From IMG/VR virus record IMGVR_UViG_3300021437_000036, positions 1 through 43,008 of that record: a stretch of DNA of 43,008 nucleotides; one strand, written 5' to 3'. The translations under genes were made by a program, and so were the position numbers. This document shows, one piece after another, positions 30,572 through 40,100 of this stretch (within the stretch, counting starts at the first letter, position 1; every line of letters starts with the position of its first letter). The stretch comes from a virus. The notes under the pieces were generated by a model. It ran no database searches, was not told the DNA's origin, and saw nothing but the letters and a program-made list of their open reading frames with translations.

Positions 30572-33531
30572 TGCCCAATTGGTCACAGCACAGTTTTGAA
30601 AATGGAATTACCGATGATCCTATCGATGCCGGAGATGGCTACTGCCATCGGGCAGAGAACCTATTACTGGACTCTAATCGAAAGCTCGTGCAGAGACCGT
30701 GGCTAAAGCCTTTCATTGACCAAGAGACTGGGTCGTCTACAAACCATAAAATCTTTAACTTCGGACAGTTAAATCATTCTACTGGTGGATACATAGTTGC
30801 TTATAAGGGAACAGAAAACTTATCCTCTGAAGTAGCTTCTCTCGTTTACTATAGAATGGTTAATGGAACTAATAGTGGTAATCCGACTGAGGCTACTGCG
30901 TCAGCTATAAATCCAACAATGAGTGTTGGATATGGGACTGGAGTTTCCCCGTATTTATTTAATTTCAAAAAGATGCAGGGTTTTAGCTTAGTAACAAATA
31001 GAAGAATGATGTATCCAAGAAAAATGTGGGAAAACACAGATGGACTTACGGTAAAAGTAAGGGGGGCTGGGTTACCCAAACCTGCGTATGGTACATACAA
31101 TACAGGTATTAAAGCTGAAGTTTTAACCCCTTCTTTAGTTACTTTTGGGGTTAATCTTGTTGGTGGAAGATTTGACTACAGGTATGCTTGTGTACTTTGG
31201 GAGTCTTATGGATATAATCCGGCTACTGTGGGAAATTGGACTTTAAAGTTCATCAGATTAAATGGCTCAGTAGTAACTATTACATCTAATTTAAAAAGTT
31301 TTTCTGCGGCTATGTTAGATCTAAATAACCAGTGTCAAACAAGTTATCCTGAGCTTAGTATTTCTTATAAAATTGATACTGCAGGAGTACCGCCAACAGT
31401 TGGGTGGGTAGCTATTGTTTCCACAGTACAAAATGGTCTCGGGATGGGGGCTAAACTTACTTCTACAGTAGCCTCTTCAGGAACTGCTCAGTATGTGGCA
31501 GTAGATTCTGGAGATACCGTTGCTACGTCACAAACATATAAATCAGAGATGGTTATAAAGCACTCGTACTCTATAAATGCAAATGGAGTTACAACTGCTA
31601 TTGAGGACATATCAGAACCATATACAGTATTCTCTAGGTTGCCAAATTACTTCGACAGCATTCTTGTAACTGACCCAGGTTCAGCTACTTTTTCAGGGGT
31701 TAATGCAGATTATACTGCTTCTGACTATTACACTCAGTGGTATGTATCTAAGAATAACCTAACTACTACTTACTATAATGGCCAGGTAGTGTCTGGAACT
31801 GGGCTTACGATTAGCTACCTAACATCAAACGAAGCTACTCTAGCTAAATCTAGTACACTTTATACCAATGGTGGGATTCTTCCCAACACTAGAGTCCCAA
31901 GATGCAAGTATGCTCACTATGTTCCTGAATCAGCTACGGCATACTATGGAAATTATCTTGAGGAATCAAGTAGTGCTACATGGTTTAAAACAAGGATACT
32001 TCAGTCTAAATCAGGGGATTTTGACTCTGTTCCTGCGGACAACTTCATTGATATAGGTGATGAAGTTACTGGAATTTCCTCCTATAGAGGATTGCCTATT
32101 GTTTTTGGTAAAAACTCCTGTAATAGAATCGAAGGAGTTTTTGATGATTCAGGCGGGGGACTTGCCGCATCTGTAAACTACTCAAATACTGCGGGATGCA
32201 TCAGCCACGATTCTATTGTAGAAATTGAATCGGGTCTTTTATTTGCGGGAGTCGACGGGATATATTTTACCAATGGATACCAAGCAAGGAACATTACCCC
32301 TCACTTAAGACGATATTATGCAGAGTTAGTTGCCGACGGAGTAAACAATTTTGACAAGCCAGTTTATGCTGCTGTAGCGTTAAACTCTGGCTTAGTTTGG
32401 TTTACTTTCCCTAACAATGGGCAAAGTGTATCTTTAGTAATTGATATTAACTACGGTCTTGGACCCCAAGCAGTTGTTATGGGTCCGATGACTGTGGAAG
32501 TATCGGAAAATGGTGATTTGAAATATGCGGATTATTTTGGACAGATTTCTTTCTTTGCTGACGGTACTGTTGTAATTCCTAGGCAAAGGCCCGTTACATT
32601 TTACCAGCTATCTGATATTAACCAGGATGTAACTTCATCATGGACGCCACAGAATAATTCCATAGGAAACTGGAAACTAGGGGATAATTATTGGAACTTT
32701 AGTTCCTTTACTGGAAGTGGGGCAGTAGACTCTATGTCAGCTAGGAAGCAAGGGTGGCCAGTACAGTGCAGACTAAAAACCGTATCTAGCTCGTTGGGAG
32801 ACCCCTCAAAAAGAAAATGGGTAACTAATTTAAGAACTACTCATGCGCTTAAAAAGAAGTCTTTTTATAAGCCAGAAGCACTATACTCGCAAATGCCTAC
32901 AAACTATGCGCAGGTATATGTTCCAGAAATATCTATAGAAGTAACCTCTAACAATAATAATGGGATGAAGGTTGATAAACTTAAGTCCAGATACTCGGCA
33001 AATCTAGCGGCAAGGGGAGATTACTATCAGAGTAAAGACCAATACGCACAATCTGCACTGTCGTCGTTTAATCAAAACGGACTTATAAACTTTGACTTTA
33101 GGTTTCCAGCTAAATCATTAAGGGCTATTTACAAACAAATTGAATTGGCCTCAGGAAAGATCACGGCCTATAAGTCTGATACATCGGGTATCGGAGTATG
33201 GAAGGCTATTAGCTCTCGCTATGCTTTATGGGTAAGTGGGGTTCCTTTTGGGAATATATCTACCCAAGACTATTTGGTAGGTATGACAGTGGTCACTAGT
33301 TTTGATGGGTATCAAAAGGAATTCATTATTGAAGCAAACTCTGAGGATACTTTAGTTTTAGCGGGAGATTTTACGTCAAACATCCCTGCTCCAGATGCTC
33401 AGGTTGAGTGGTCTATTAAGGGTGTGCCAAGAGATCAAGTATGGGTTTTGTCTGGATTTGATGTAACCTACACTGATTACGCCGCAAATGAGGTTGAGTA
33501 CTCAAAAGACCAGGGAAATTCTAATGAGTAA
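30571..33531 (+). CDS. Large tail nozzle or tail tubular B-like protein
   Basis: 986 residues. Start MPNWSQHSFENGITDDPIDA and RAENLLLDSNRKLVQRPWLK resembles the beginning of podovirus nozzle proteins (T7 gp12 or P22 gp10 type). The body is beta-rich with many Tyr and Gly, including YRGLPIVFGKNSCNRIEGV. It is encoded before the head-tail adaptor, as is common. It would form the tail tube below the adaptor ring. Its ATG overlaps the lipoprotein stop. Confidence 0.75.
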   Translation: MPNWSQHSFENGITDDPIDAGDGYCHRAENLLLDSNRKLVQRPWLKPFIDQETGSSTNHKIFNFGQLNHSTGGYIVAYKGTENLSSEVASLVYYRMVNGTNSGNPTEATASAINPTMSVGYGTGVSPYLFNFKKMQGFSLVTNRRMMYPRKMWENTDGLTVKVRGAGLPKPAYGTYNTGIKAEVLTPSLVTFGVNLVGGRFDYRYACVLWESYGYNPATVGNWTLKFIRLNGSVVTITSNLKSFSAAMLDLNNQCQTSYPELSISYKIDTAGVPPTVGWVAIVSTVQNGLGMGAKLTSTVASSGTAQYVAVDSGDTVATSQTYKSEMVIKHSYSINANGVTTAIEDISEPYTVFSRLPNYFDSILVTDPGSATFSGVNADYTASDYYTQWYVSKNNLTTTYYNGQVVSGTGLTISYLTSNEATLAKSSTLYTNGGILPNTRVPRCKYAHYVPESATAYYGNYLEESSSATWFKTRILQSKSGDFDSVPADNFIDIGDEVTGISSYRGLPIVFGKNSCNRIEGVFDDSGGGLAASVNYSNTAGCISHDSIVEIESGLLFAGVDGIYFTNGYQARNITPHLRRYYAELVADGVNNFDKPVYAAVALNSGLVWFTFPNNGQSVSLVIDINYGLGPQAVVMGPMTVEVSENGDLKYADYFGQISFFADGTVVIPRQRPVTFYQLSDINQDVTSSWTPQNNSIGNWKLGDNYWNFSSFTGSGAVDSMSARKQGWPVQCRLKTVSSSLGDPSKRKWVTNLRTTHALKKKSFYKPEALYSQMPTNYAQVYVPEISIEVTSNNNNGMKVDKLKSRYSANLAARGDYYQSKDQYAQSALSSFNQNGLINFDFRFPAKSLRAIYKQIELASGKITAYKSDTSGIGVWKAISSRYALWVSGVPFGNISTQDYLVGMTVVTSFDGYQKEFIIEANSEDTLVLAGDFTSNIPAPDAQVEWSIKGVPRDQVWVLSGFDVTYTDYAANEVEYSKDQGNSNE

Positions 33532-33832
33532 GCTAGACCTAGATTTAAAGGATTTAGAGCGTCAGGAGCTTGAAAACTTAAGCCAAATACAGAAGAATGT
33601 TAATAATAACCCGTTTTCTATAGGTAACTGGCAAAGGCTAACGGTAGAGACCACAGCAGCGGTCTCGGGCCAAACCCTGAGCCACGGATTAAAGGCTACG
33701 CCTACTGACGTAGTTGTATCTCGTAGCGAGGGTGGTACAATAAGTTTTAGCTATGCGAGCTTTACGAAGACCAGCATAACTTTTTCTACCACAGCCGCTA
33801 CTAAGGCTAATATATTTGTGGGGTACTTTTAG
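33524..33832 (+). CDS. Small virion-module protein, 102 residues
   Basis: Start at the ATG at 33524 because AGGGA lies eight bases upstream; the frame opens 12 codons earlier. N-terminal coiled coil (LDLDLKDLERQELENLSQIQ), then a beta-sandwich-like domain (TAAVSGQTLSHGLKATPTDV, ISFSYASFTKTSITF). The second part resembles a small tail accessory domain. Overlaps its neighbours by eight and one bases. Confidence 0.65.
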   Translation: MSKLDLDLKDLERQELENLSQIQKNVNNNPFSIGNWQRLTVETTAAVSGQTLSHGLKATPTDVVVSRSEGGTISFSYASFTKTSITFSTTAATKANIFVGYF

Positions 33833-34554
33833 TGGAACTAAAAACTTTCCAGAGTATTTTTGAAGAAATACAAACTGCAGGAGATATTGAAGCTGAAGAG
33901 CTGGTATCAGAAGCGGAAACTGTTTTATTCATCAATGAAGCAATTGACCTAATCGAAGCAGAGATCCACAAGCTAAATGTCGAAGATGATTACTTCTTGG
34001 TGTCGACGCCCGTGTCGCTCGTTGCGGGGACTTCTGAGTACGCTTTACCTAGTGACATCTACGCAAGCAAGATCAGGGGAATTGTTTACAAAGACGGAAA
34101 CAATAGAACTTACCAGGTTAAAAGACTACGTGGAAGAAACGTCTTTGAGCGAGCTATAAATAGCAACATAAACGTATCCAATACAGAGTGGTATTCGTAC
34201 TTATTAATGAACAACGTATCTGCTACTGGGGACGGTAGAAAGATGAAGTTTTACCCTACTCCTTATGAGACGGGCTCTTTACTAACTATGTGGTACGTAA
34301 GAAATGCAGCGAGCTGCCCTGGGGATCAAGCAACCCGCACCACGAACGTGTGTGACATCCCAGAGTTTTACTCAATTATCGTGGCTTACGCCAAAATGAA
34401 GATTTTCCAAAAAGAACTTAACCCTCAAGCGGATATTGCTACTACGGAGTTTCAGATGAAACTACAGAGCATGAAAGAGACTCTTGCATCGATGGTGGAA
34501 GACACAGATAATTTGGTAGATATGGACTTTAGCTTTTACGGGGAGCACACATAA
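33832..34554 (+). CDS. Head-tail adaptor (tail tubular A / gp4-like)
   Basis: 240 residues from GTG. TPVSLVAGTSEYALPSDIYA is a signature of portal-bound adaptors of podoviruses; helical N- and C-terminal parts surround a beta core (YSYLLMNNVSATGDGRKMKF). Twelve copies would extend the portal towards the nozzle. Its location after the nozzle gene, not next to the portal, is unusual but seen in some phages. Confidence 0.8.
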   Translation: MELKTFQSIFEEIQTAGDIEAEELVSEAETVLFINEAIDLIEAEIHKLNVEDDYFLVSTPVSLVAGTSEYALPSDIYASKIRGIVYKDGNNRTYQVKRLRGRNVFERAINSNINVSNTEWYSYLLMNNVSATGDGRKMKFYPTPYETGSLLTMWYVRNAASCPGDQATRTTNVCDIPEFYSIIVAYAKMKIFQKELNPQADIATTEFQMKLQSMKETLASMVEDTDNLVDMDFSFYGEHT

Positions 34555-35468
34555 TGGGTTACGATCCTTTTAAACAGTTAGTAGGCACTAAAAATGCAGA
34601 AAACTTTAGAAATTCTCAAACAGGGAAATTTGCTAATGGTGTTTTAAATCCAACAAATATTCAAACAGGATCTAACGGAATAAGTGTAGCTGGAATACCT
34701 TTATTAAATAGAGATCAATCAAATATTGCCGGAAGAGCAATCCAAACTGGTGGGCTTAGCTTGATAGCTCCAAGACCTTTTGATAGAGCATACGGGAGTA
34801 GCACAAGTATTACTCCTCCTGGCCCTGGATCTTTGCCTGGAGTAGATACTTCGGGAAAACCGCTATACCCTACGTTGCGCTCAACACTCGACCAGAACGG
34901 TGCTCTAAAGAAGGAATACTCTTCTGCGGGAACGTGGCTGCCGATGGCTCAGAAGCAGTTACAGGCAGGTACAGCTACCTCTTTAAACCAAGCTCAGGCT
35001 TCGGGGAACCAGGCTCTACAGCAGGGGATGGGCGCATTAGCGTCTCGGGGTGGGTTGACCAGTGGAGCGAGTGAGAGAATGGCTCTTAAGTCGGGCCTAA
35101 ACACTGGAGATAAGATGATGGATACCCAGAACCAGGCTAGTCAGCAGGGACTTAACCTTGCTACTCAAGCAGGTCAGAGTGATCTTGGGCAATTGATGTC
35201 TGGAACTACTCAAGCTAATCAGCAGGCAATGGAAAAATTCGGATATGATACTGCTGACTACCAAAATAAAGTTCAAGCTCAGGTATTAGCTAGACAAGCT
35301 GAAGAAGCTCGTAGAGCTGCTGAAGCAGAGAGAAATGCGGGGGGCTTGTCTGCTATTATGGCCCCAGTAGGTGCTATAGGAGCTGGAGTAATGTCAGGAG
35401 GAAATCCTGCGGCTATACAGGCTGGGTATCAGGCAGGAGCATACTTGCCACGTTTATTAAATAGATAA
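34554..35468 (+). CDS. Probable internal (ejection) virion protein, 304 residues
   Basis: GGAG before ATG. Gly/Gln/Ala-rich with long helices: NQALQQGMGALASRGGLTSG, NQASQQGLNLATQAGQSDLG and QVLARQAEEARRAAEAERN. The C-terminus has Gly/Ala-rich membrane-like stretches (MAPVGAIGAGVMSGG). Such proteins are carried in the head and form a channel in the cell envelope. Assignment by composition and position. Confidence 0.65.
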   Translation: MGYDPFKQLVGTKNAENFRNSQTGKFANGVLNPTNIQTGSNGISVAGIPLLNRDQSNIAGRAIQTGGLSLIAPRPFDRAYGSSTSITPPGPGSLPGVDTSGKPLYPTLRSTLDQNGALKKEYSSAGTWLPMAQKQLQAGTATSLNQAQASGNQALQQGMGALASRGGLTSGASERMALKSGLNTGDKMMDTQNQASQQGLNLATQAGQSDLGQLMSGTTQANQQAMEKFGYDTADYQNKVQAQVLARQAEEARRAAEAERNAGGLSAIMAPVGAIGAGVMSGGNPAAIQAGYQAGAYLPRLLNR

Positions 35469-35480
35469 AGAGGTGTAGAT

Positions 35481-36251
35481 ATGGATTTGTGGGAAAAACT
35501 AAGACAATCTTTTTCAGGAAAACAGGATCAAGGAAAGATGCAATTGCCCGCATCTAACGGATCTTATGCCCCAGTAAATGATGTGCAACAATTTTCTAAT
35601 CCAGTTGAGCAAACAGGTGCAGCATTAGATATGTGGGCTGCAGATCCAAATAAAGCAGTATCAAGCACTAATGGAATTACTCCTGATATGAGTGGATATA
35701 CGCAGGTATATAATCCTTCTGCTGGAGCAGCATCTACAGCCGCTAATAGTGGCTCGGGGTTTGATTGGTCTTCTTTAGTATCTCCTGCAATTTCAGCAGC
35801 AAAAGGATATTTAGCTACTGATAGCGACTATAAGAAAAATATGGCTGAGCATAGAGATATGCTTAATAGATCTACATTGGCTAGTGCTGGAATTGCTAAT
35901 AGAATGTACGAGCCAAAGCCAACTGAGAGAACAGGCCCTTGGCAAGTTCTAATGGGTGAGCTTGAGCAGCAGCAAGCTAATAAGCAAGCGGAAGCTGAAG
36001 CAGCTATGCAAAAAGATTACGCAGATTCAGGAAAAGAAACTGCAAGGGTTTATCAGGACTACCTTAAGAAATTAACTGCTCAAATGGGGCAACCGCAAAC
36101 AGGACAGCAAGCTGCTGCAGCTCCACCAGTTGAAAACACTACACCAGGAAAGAAAACTAAACAGATAGTATCTTCAAAAAAATCAACGATAAAGACTTCA
36201 ATTCCAGCAGCATTAAATCATCTTAACCAGGCTATAAAAGGAGGGTTTTAA
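35481..36251 (+). CDS. Probable internal virion protein, 256 residues
   Basis: GAGGT before ATG. Disordered N-terminus, then helix-rich Gln/Ala region (MGELEQQQANKQAEAEAAMQ) and a Lys/Thr-rich end (KKTKQIVSSKKSTIKTSI). No known domain. Probably part of the ejection complex with its neighbours. Confidence 0.6.
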   Translation: MDLWEKLRQSFSGKQDQGKMQLPASNGSYAPVNDVQQFSNPVEQTGAALDMWAADPNKAVSSTNGITPDMSGYTQVYNPSAGAASTAANSGSGFDWSSLVSPAISAAKGYLATDSDYKKNMAEHRDMLNRSTLASAGIANRMYEPKPTERTGPWQVLMGELEQQQANKQAEAEAAMQKDYADSGKETARVYQDYLKKLTAQMGQPQTGQQAAAAPPVENTTPGKKTKQIVSSKKSTIKTSIPAALNHLNQAIKGGF

Positions 36252-37345
36252 TGGGTGCTTTTGAAGAATTAGATTCATACTTAAAAAGTAAAAAAAATAT
36301 GGAGACTAGGAAAGCAGCACCTATTGCTCCTATCTACCCTATGCAACCTCCTCCATCTCCTTTTAATGTGAACAAAGACCAAACTACATCTAAAGAATCA
36401 TCGGGTCTTATTTTACCAGTACCTTCAATCAGACAGATGGTAGACGTAGTTTCTCAGACAGCAGGTAATCCAGCAAAAGAGAAATATGACGAAAATGTAT
36501 ATGCTAAAGATGGTAAAACATTACTACATGGCAAGGGTGATGTAGTAACTGATGAGAATGGTAACCCAAAACTAATTCCTCAATTAAGCGGGTTTAAATA
36601 TCTTACTGAAGATATTATGAATTTAAAAAATTTACGTGATCAGCTTATTAAGCATAGACAACCAGTAAACGATTTAACTGGAACTATGAGAGGAATAAAA
36701 GCTATAGCGGGAGAAAAAGATTTAGGGGGATACAAACCACCTACCGATCAAGTAGGAGATTTAGCAGCCCAACTACAGAAGCATGGTCTTGGAATTATGA
36801 AAGGAAACGAAGCCTTTACTGAAGACCAAATTGCTATGCTTGGAAAGCTAATTACCCCTCCTCAGAAAGTACTGCAAGTTCTAACTGATAGGGAAAGCGG
36901 TAATAAAACTCTTGGATCGGGAGGATTGAGGGATGCTCCTCAACACGTATTTAAAGCTAAACAGGATTTAATGAACGCGAGCAGCACTCTTGACCAGATT
37001 GATAATTTAATTGGGGCAACTAATGGAGAGATTAAGGATCTACCGGGATACGGAAGATTTGATGCAGGTAAAACAGCAGCAGCAAACTTTTTTGGTATAG
37101 ATACTCAAGGGTCTAAAATGCAATCCCTATTACAGGCGGCTGCAGCTCTAACTCGACATGAATTATTTGGAGCTACTTTTACACCTGGAGAAAAACAAGC
37201 GGCAGCGACATTTATTGCAGATCCTTCTAATCAGCCTGCTGCAAAACTTTTCTTAAAGGGACTATATAGAGCATATCCTTTAATGAAAAGAAATTTTATG
37301 AGTACTTATGGAAAGTATGGAGTAGGACTAGAGGGGATTAGATAA
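36251..37345 (+). CDS. Probable ejection protein with GATFTPGE motif, 364 residues
   Basis: GGAGG before ATG. C-terminal helical region ALTRHELFGATFTPGEKQAA and FIADPSNQPAAKLFLKGLYR resembles helical segments of internal virion proteins in other podoviruses. The N-terminal half is Pro/Lys-rich and likely disordered. It overlaps both neighbours by one base, as part of the ejection operon segment. Confidence 0.65.
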   Translation: MGAFEELDSYLKSKKNMETRKAAPIAPIYPMQPPPSPFNVNKDQTTSKESSGLILPVPSIRQMVDVVSQTAGNPAKEKYDENVYAKDGKTLLHGKGDVVTDENGNPKLIPQLSGFKYLTEDIMNLKNLRDQLIKHRQPVNDLTGTMRGIKAIAGEKDLGGYKPPTDQVGDLAAQLQKHGLGIMKGNEAFTEDQIAMLGKLITPPQKVLQVLTDRESGNKTLGSGGLRDAPQHVFKAKQDLMNASSTLDQIDNLIGATNGEIKDLPGYGRFDAGKTAAANFFGIDTQGSKMQSLLQAAAALTRHELFGATFTPGEKQAAATFIADPSNQPAAKLFLKGLYRAYPLMKRNFMSTYGKYGVGLEGIR

Positions 37346-39138
37346 TGGATTTTAATGATCAAAAAATAAATGAACTAATGTCAGATTCTCGAATGACACC
37401 AGAGCATATAAACCTATTGCTAGAAGATCCCGGAATTACTATGAGCGATCAGGCAAGGGCTTCTTTACAAAACAAAGTAACTCAACCAAAAGAAGTATTA
37501 CCAAATGAAGTTACAGATAACTCACAGGCTTTTGATGCTCCTTTAGCGTTTAGAAGATTTATGGCAAAGAATTTTGCTGCAAACCCTAAGCAAGCAATAA
37601 ACTACCTAAAAGAAGCTATGCCAGAGAAAGACTGGGCATTGGTTGATACCGCACTTGGAAAGGAAGTTGTCTATAAAACAAGAGGAAGCTCAGAAAAATG
37701 GGCAAGCCTTGATCCTCTGTCACCTGAGTTTCAAGACGTATCAGATTCTCTTTTTGACACTATTTCAGGTGCAGCGCAGGCTACTGCTATGGTTCCGGGA
37801 GCAGCATTTGGGGGCCTCGCAGGCGCAGCGGGAGCTGCTGGAGCTACTTCTGCTGGAATGGAAGCAATTAGGCAAACTGCGGGTAAGTTATTAGGGGTAA
37901 ATAAGGAATATGACCCAGGGGCAATAGAAGCTGCCGGATTATCTGGAGCGTCTGTACCTGTAGTTGGAGCAACTATTGGACAAGGAGCAAGGTTAGGAAA
38001 GTATTTAGCTAAACTAGCATCTGATTTTGCTTTGGATATGGGTAGCGGCGCTACTGAGCATATATTAACTAATAAAGAAAAATTTTTGAAGTTACTTGGA
38101 AATCCTTCTGCACAACACGCAGAAAGACAAGCTATTGTAGAGGGGATAAAAGCGCCTGCCCAGGAAGAGCTTAATACTGCCATATCTAATGCCAGAGCTT
38201 TTGATAAAACTAACCCAGCTATGATGAAAGCATCTGATTTAAGCGATTTAATTACAGAGGGGTCAGGAGTAGCTGAAAAAGTAGCTAAAGATATAGCGGA
38301 AACTGGGGGAAGAGTAAAGCCTGAAACTCAGGCGTTAGTAGACGCATGGAAGTCATTACATAACGACGTATTAAATAAAAAATACAATATACCAATGAGT
38401 AGTGGGCTAGTTAGCAGCCCAGAGTCTAAGGCAATGAATGACTTAAAACTACAATGGGATGAGTTGGAATATATTAGAAAATCGCTAGATGCTCCGGTAA
38501 AGTATGATCAAGGTAATGCTTTGGTATCTTCAGTTACAAAAGCACCTCTTGATGAAAAGGCAGTTAGATCTACTGCAAAAAACATGGCAGATAAACTACG
38601 TGCTTTTTTAGATCAAAACCCAATAAGAAGAAACCTATACGATACTCTCGAACAAGTTACGGAAAAAGTAGACCCATATACAAAGTTTGATCCAAACTCA
38701 TTGGCAGCAATGTCTAAAATAAGAAATATGTCTCTTCCTTCTCAAGTCCCTTTTAAGCAAAAATTTGAATCAGACTACCCACAAGCAGCAGAAAATATTT
38801 TTGACAGAATTGCTACTCTTAATGCGGCTACGGGTTTTGATGAGGGATTTTCAGCCAGTCCGTACTCTATTGCGGGAGCCAAAGAAGCTGTTGCAAAAAC
38901 GGTAGGTAGACCTATTTTTAAGGGATACGTTAAAACAATTTCGTCTAAGCCTTTTGAGGTTATGAGTAAGGTACCAGGAGCAATAGAAGATGCTGCTGCA
39001 TCTGGATTATCAAAAGTAGGTATTGAAACTACTCCAGGGGGAAGACAAGCTGCTTATGATTTATGGAAAAAAATACTAAAGGCACAGGCGGGAGCTAAGG
39101 CAGGAGAGATGGCTACACAAGAGGATATGTTGCCATGA
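37345..39138 (+). CDS. Large internal virion (ejection) protein, 597 residues
   Basis: GAGGGG before ATG. Residues about 140-220 are Gly/Ala-rich and hydrophobic (ATAMVPGAAFGGLAGAAGAA, GLSGASVPVVGATIGQGARL), candidate membrane-inserting helices. The rest is helical and charged. No lysozyme or transglycosylase motif is visible. Likely crosses the host envelope during DNA delivery. Confidence 0.65.
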   Translation: MDFNDQKINELMSDSRMTPEHINLLLEDPGITMSDQARASLQNKVTQPKEVLPNEVTDNSQAFDAPLAFRRFMAKNFAANPKQAINYLKEAMPEKDWALVDTALGKEVVYKTRGSSEKWASLDPLSPEFQDVSDSLFDTISGAAQATAMVPGAAFGGLAGAAGAAGATSAGMEAIRQTAGKLLGVNKEYDPGAIEAAGLSGASVPVVGATIGQGARLGKYLAKLASDFALDMGSGATEHILTNKEKFLKLLGNPSAQHAERQAIVEGIKAPAQEELNTAISNARAFDKTNPAMMKASDLSDLITEGSGVAEKVAKDIAETGGRVKPETQALVDAWKSLHNDVLNKKYNIPMSSGLVSSPESKAMNDLKLQWDELEYIRKSLDAPVKYDQGNALVSSVTKAPLDEKAVRSTAKNMADKLRAFLDQNPIRRNLYDTLEQVTEKVDPYTKFDPNSLAAMSKIRNMSLPSQVPFKQKFESDYPQAAENIFDRIATLNAATGFDEGFSASPYSIAGAKEAVAKTVGRPIFKGYVKTISSKPFEVMSKVPGAIEDAAASGLSKVGIETTPGGRQAAYDLWKKILKAQAGAKAGEMATQEDMLP

Positions 39139-39458
39139 AAAACTTATGGAAAAAGATAGCAGAGGATAAAATAACTTCGGAAGACTTACCTGCACCAAAA
39201 ATTAATCCGTTTGATGCTCAAGATAAAGAACCAGATATTAACCAAAAAGATTACATTAAGCATGGGGATATTCCACCAGCTTCCATGCCAGAGGTCCCAG
39301 AAGGATACGCAACATTTCCAGATAACCCAAAAGAACTTGAGCAGATTTTAAATAATCTTACCGAAGAAAAAAAGAAGGATCTTCAAAACAAGAAACTTCT
39401 ATGGGATAAAATACACGAAGACCTTATGCTTAAAGAATTAGACAAGGAGTTAAAATAA
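39135..39458 (+). CDS. Small charged virion-module protein, 107 residues
   Basis: ATG overlaps the previous stop by four bases. Pro/Asp/Lys-rich (PAPKINPFDAQDKEPDINQK), then a helix EELEQ-type region ending KKDLQNKKLLWDKIHEDLML. No family recognised. Confidence 0.55.
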   Translation: MKNLWKKIAEDKITSEDLPAPKINPFDAQDKEPDINQKDYIKHGDIPPASMPEVPEGYATFPDNPKELEQILNNLTEEKKKDLQNKKLLWDKIHEDLMLKELDKELK

Positions 39459-39820
39459 TGGAAATGGAAAATATGGCATGCACACCAGAAGAAGCACTAC
39501 AGATCCTAGTAAAAGCCGAAGGCATTAAGAAAGACTCTGTCCTTATGGCAGGAGTACAAGCACTTGCTAAAAAGCAAGCCCCTGCTATCAAGTCTATCGC
39601 AGACCTAAAGGCAAAGTACGATGAGCTTGTAAAAGCAGACAATGAAGTCGAGTCAGACCCAGAAGGTTCTTCTGCTGACACAAGCGAAGACGTAGCTGAA
39701 GGTGAAGACCCAAATAACGAAACAGACCACAACGGCGCAAAAATTGAACAGGAGCCTAAGATGAAAGTTGATAAGCCAAAAACTTATTCCACAAAAGTCT
39801 ACAAGGCTATGGAGAAATAA
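39458..39820 (+). CDS. Acidic small protein, 120 residues
   Basis: AAGGAG before ATG. Helical N-terminus (EEALQILVKAEGIKKDSVLM), then an Asp/Glu/Ser-rich stretch (DNEVESDPEGSSADTSEDVA) and a Lys-rich end. The charge arrangement could suit a scaffold-like or DNA-condensation role; unknown. Confidence 0.55.
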   Translation: MEMENMACTPEEALQILVKAEGIKKDSVLMAGVQALAKKQAPAIKSIADLKAKYDELVKADNEVESDPEGSSADTSEDVAEGEDPNNETDHNGAKIEQEPKMKVDKPKTYSTKVYKAMEK

Positions 39821-40011
39821 TGGGCGTTTGGAAAGCTATGGCCGATGGCCTACAGAAAAAACTTTCTGATCAAGGGAACCAAAAATCCCCAGTTTTAAAT
39901 GACCAAGAAAGAATTAAATCTATTTTGGAAAATGTTACCTACGATAATATGGTAGGCAAAGAAAAGCCGACCGGGAACTATATCTACGGACTAGAAAAAA
40001 AGGGCTCGTAA
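39820..40011 (+). CDS. Last gene of the late operon, 63 residues
   Basis: GGAG before ATG. MGVWKAMADGLQKKLSDQGN and YDNMVGKEKPTGNYIYGLE, soluble and basic. Its stop codon lies in the loop of the terminator. No family recognised. Confidence 0.6.
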   Translation: MGVWKAMADGLQKKLSDQGNQKSPVLNDQERIKSILENVTYDNMVGKEKPTGNYIYGLEKKGS

Positions 40012-40022
40012 GAGCCCTTTTT
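39999..40022. terminator. Bidirectional terminator between convergent operons
   Basis: AAAGGGCTC pairs with GAGCCCTTT across GTAA; a T-run follows rightward and A-run (T-run leftward) precedes. It ends the late operon and, from the other side, the polymerase operon. Confidence 0.92.
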
Positions 40023-40025
40023 AAA

Positions 40026-40100
40026 CTACTTGCATTTTTTTGCAGTAGCTTTTTTTGTAACAGTCTTAGTAACTTTTTTAGTTGCTACTTTTTTCGCCAT
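40026..40100 (-). CDS. Lysine-rich 24-residue peptide, histone H1-tail-like
   Basis: ATG at 40100 with AGGAG about seven bases before it. MAKKVATKKVTKTVTKKATA then KKCK: ten lysines in 24 residues with repeated KK-A/V-T units, as in H1-like and nucleoid-binding tails. It overlaps the end of the upstream gene by 23 bases and stops just before the terminator. It probably binds DNA or RNA; it could also be a chance ORF, but ribosome site, stop position and composition all fit a gene. Confidence 0.6.
   Translation of the reverse strand: MAKKVATKKVTKTVTKKATAKKCK

Noticed and set aside
11045-40045. Shared 14-base word TTGCAGTAGCTTTT at about 11051 and 40033
   Set aside because: A few 14-base repeats are expected by chance in 43 kb, and the surroundings differ.
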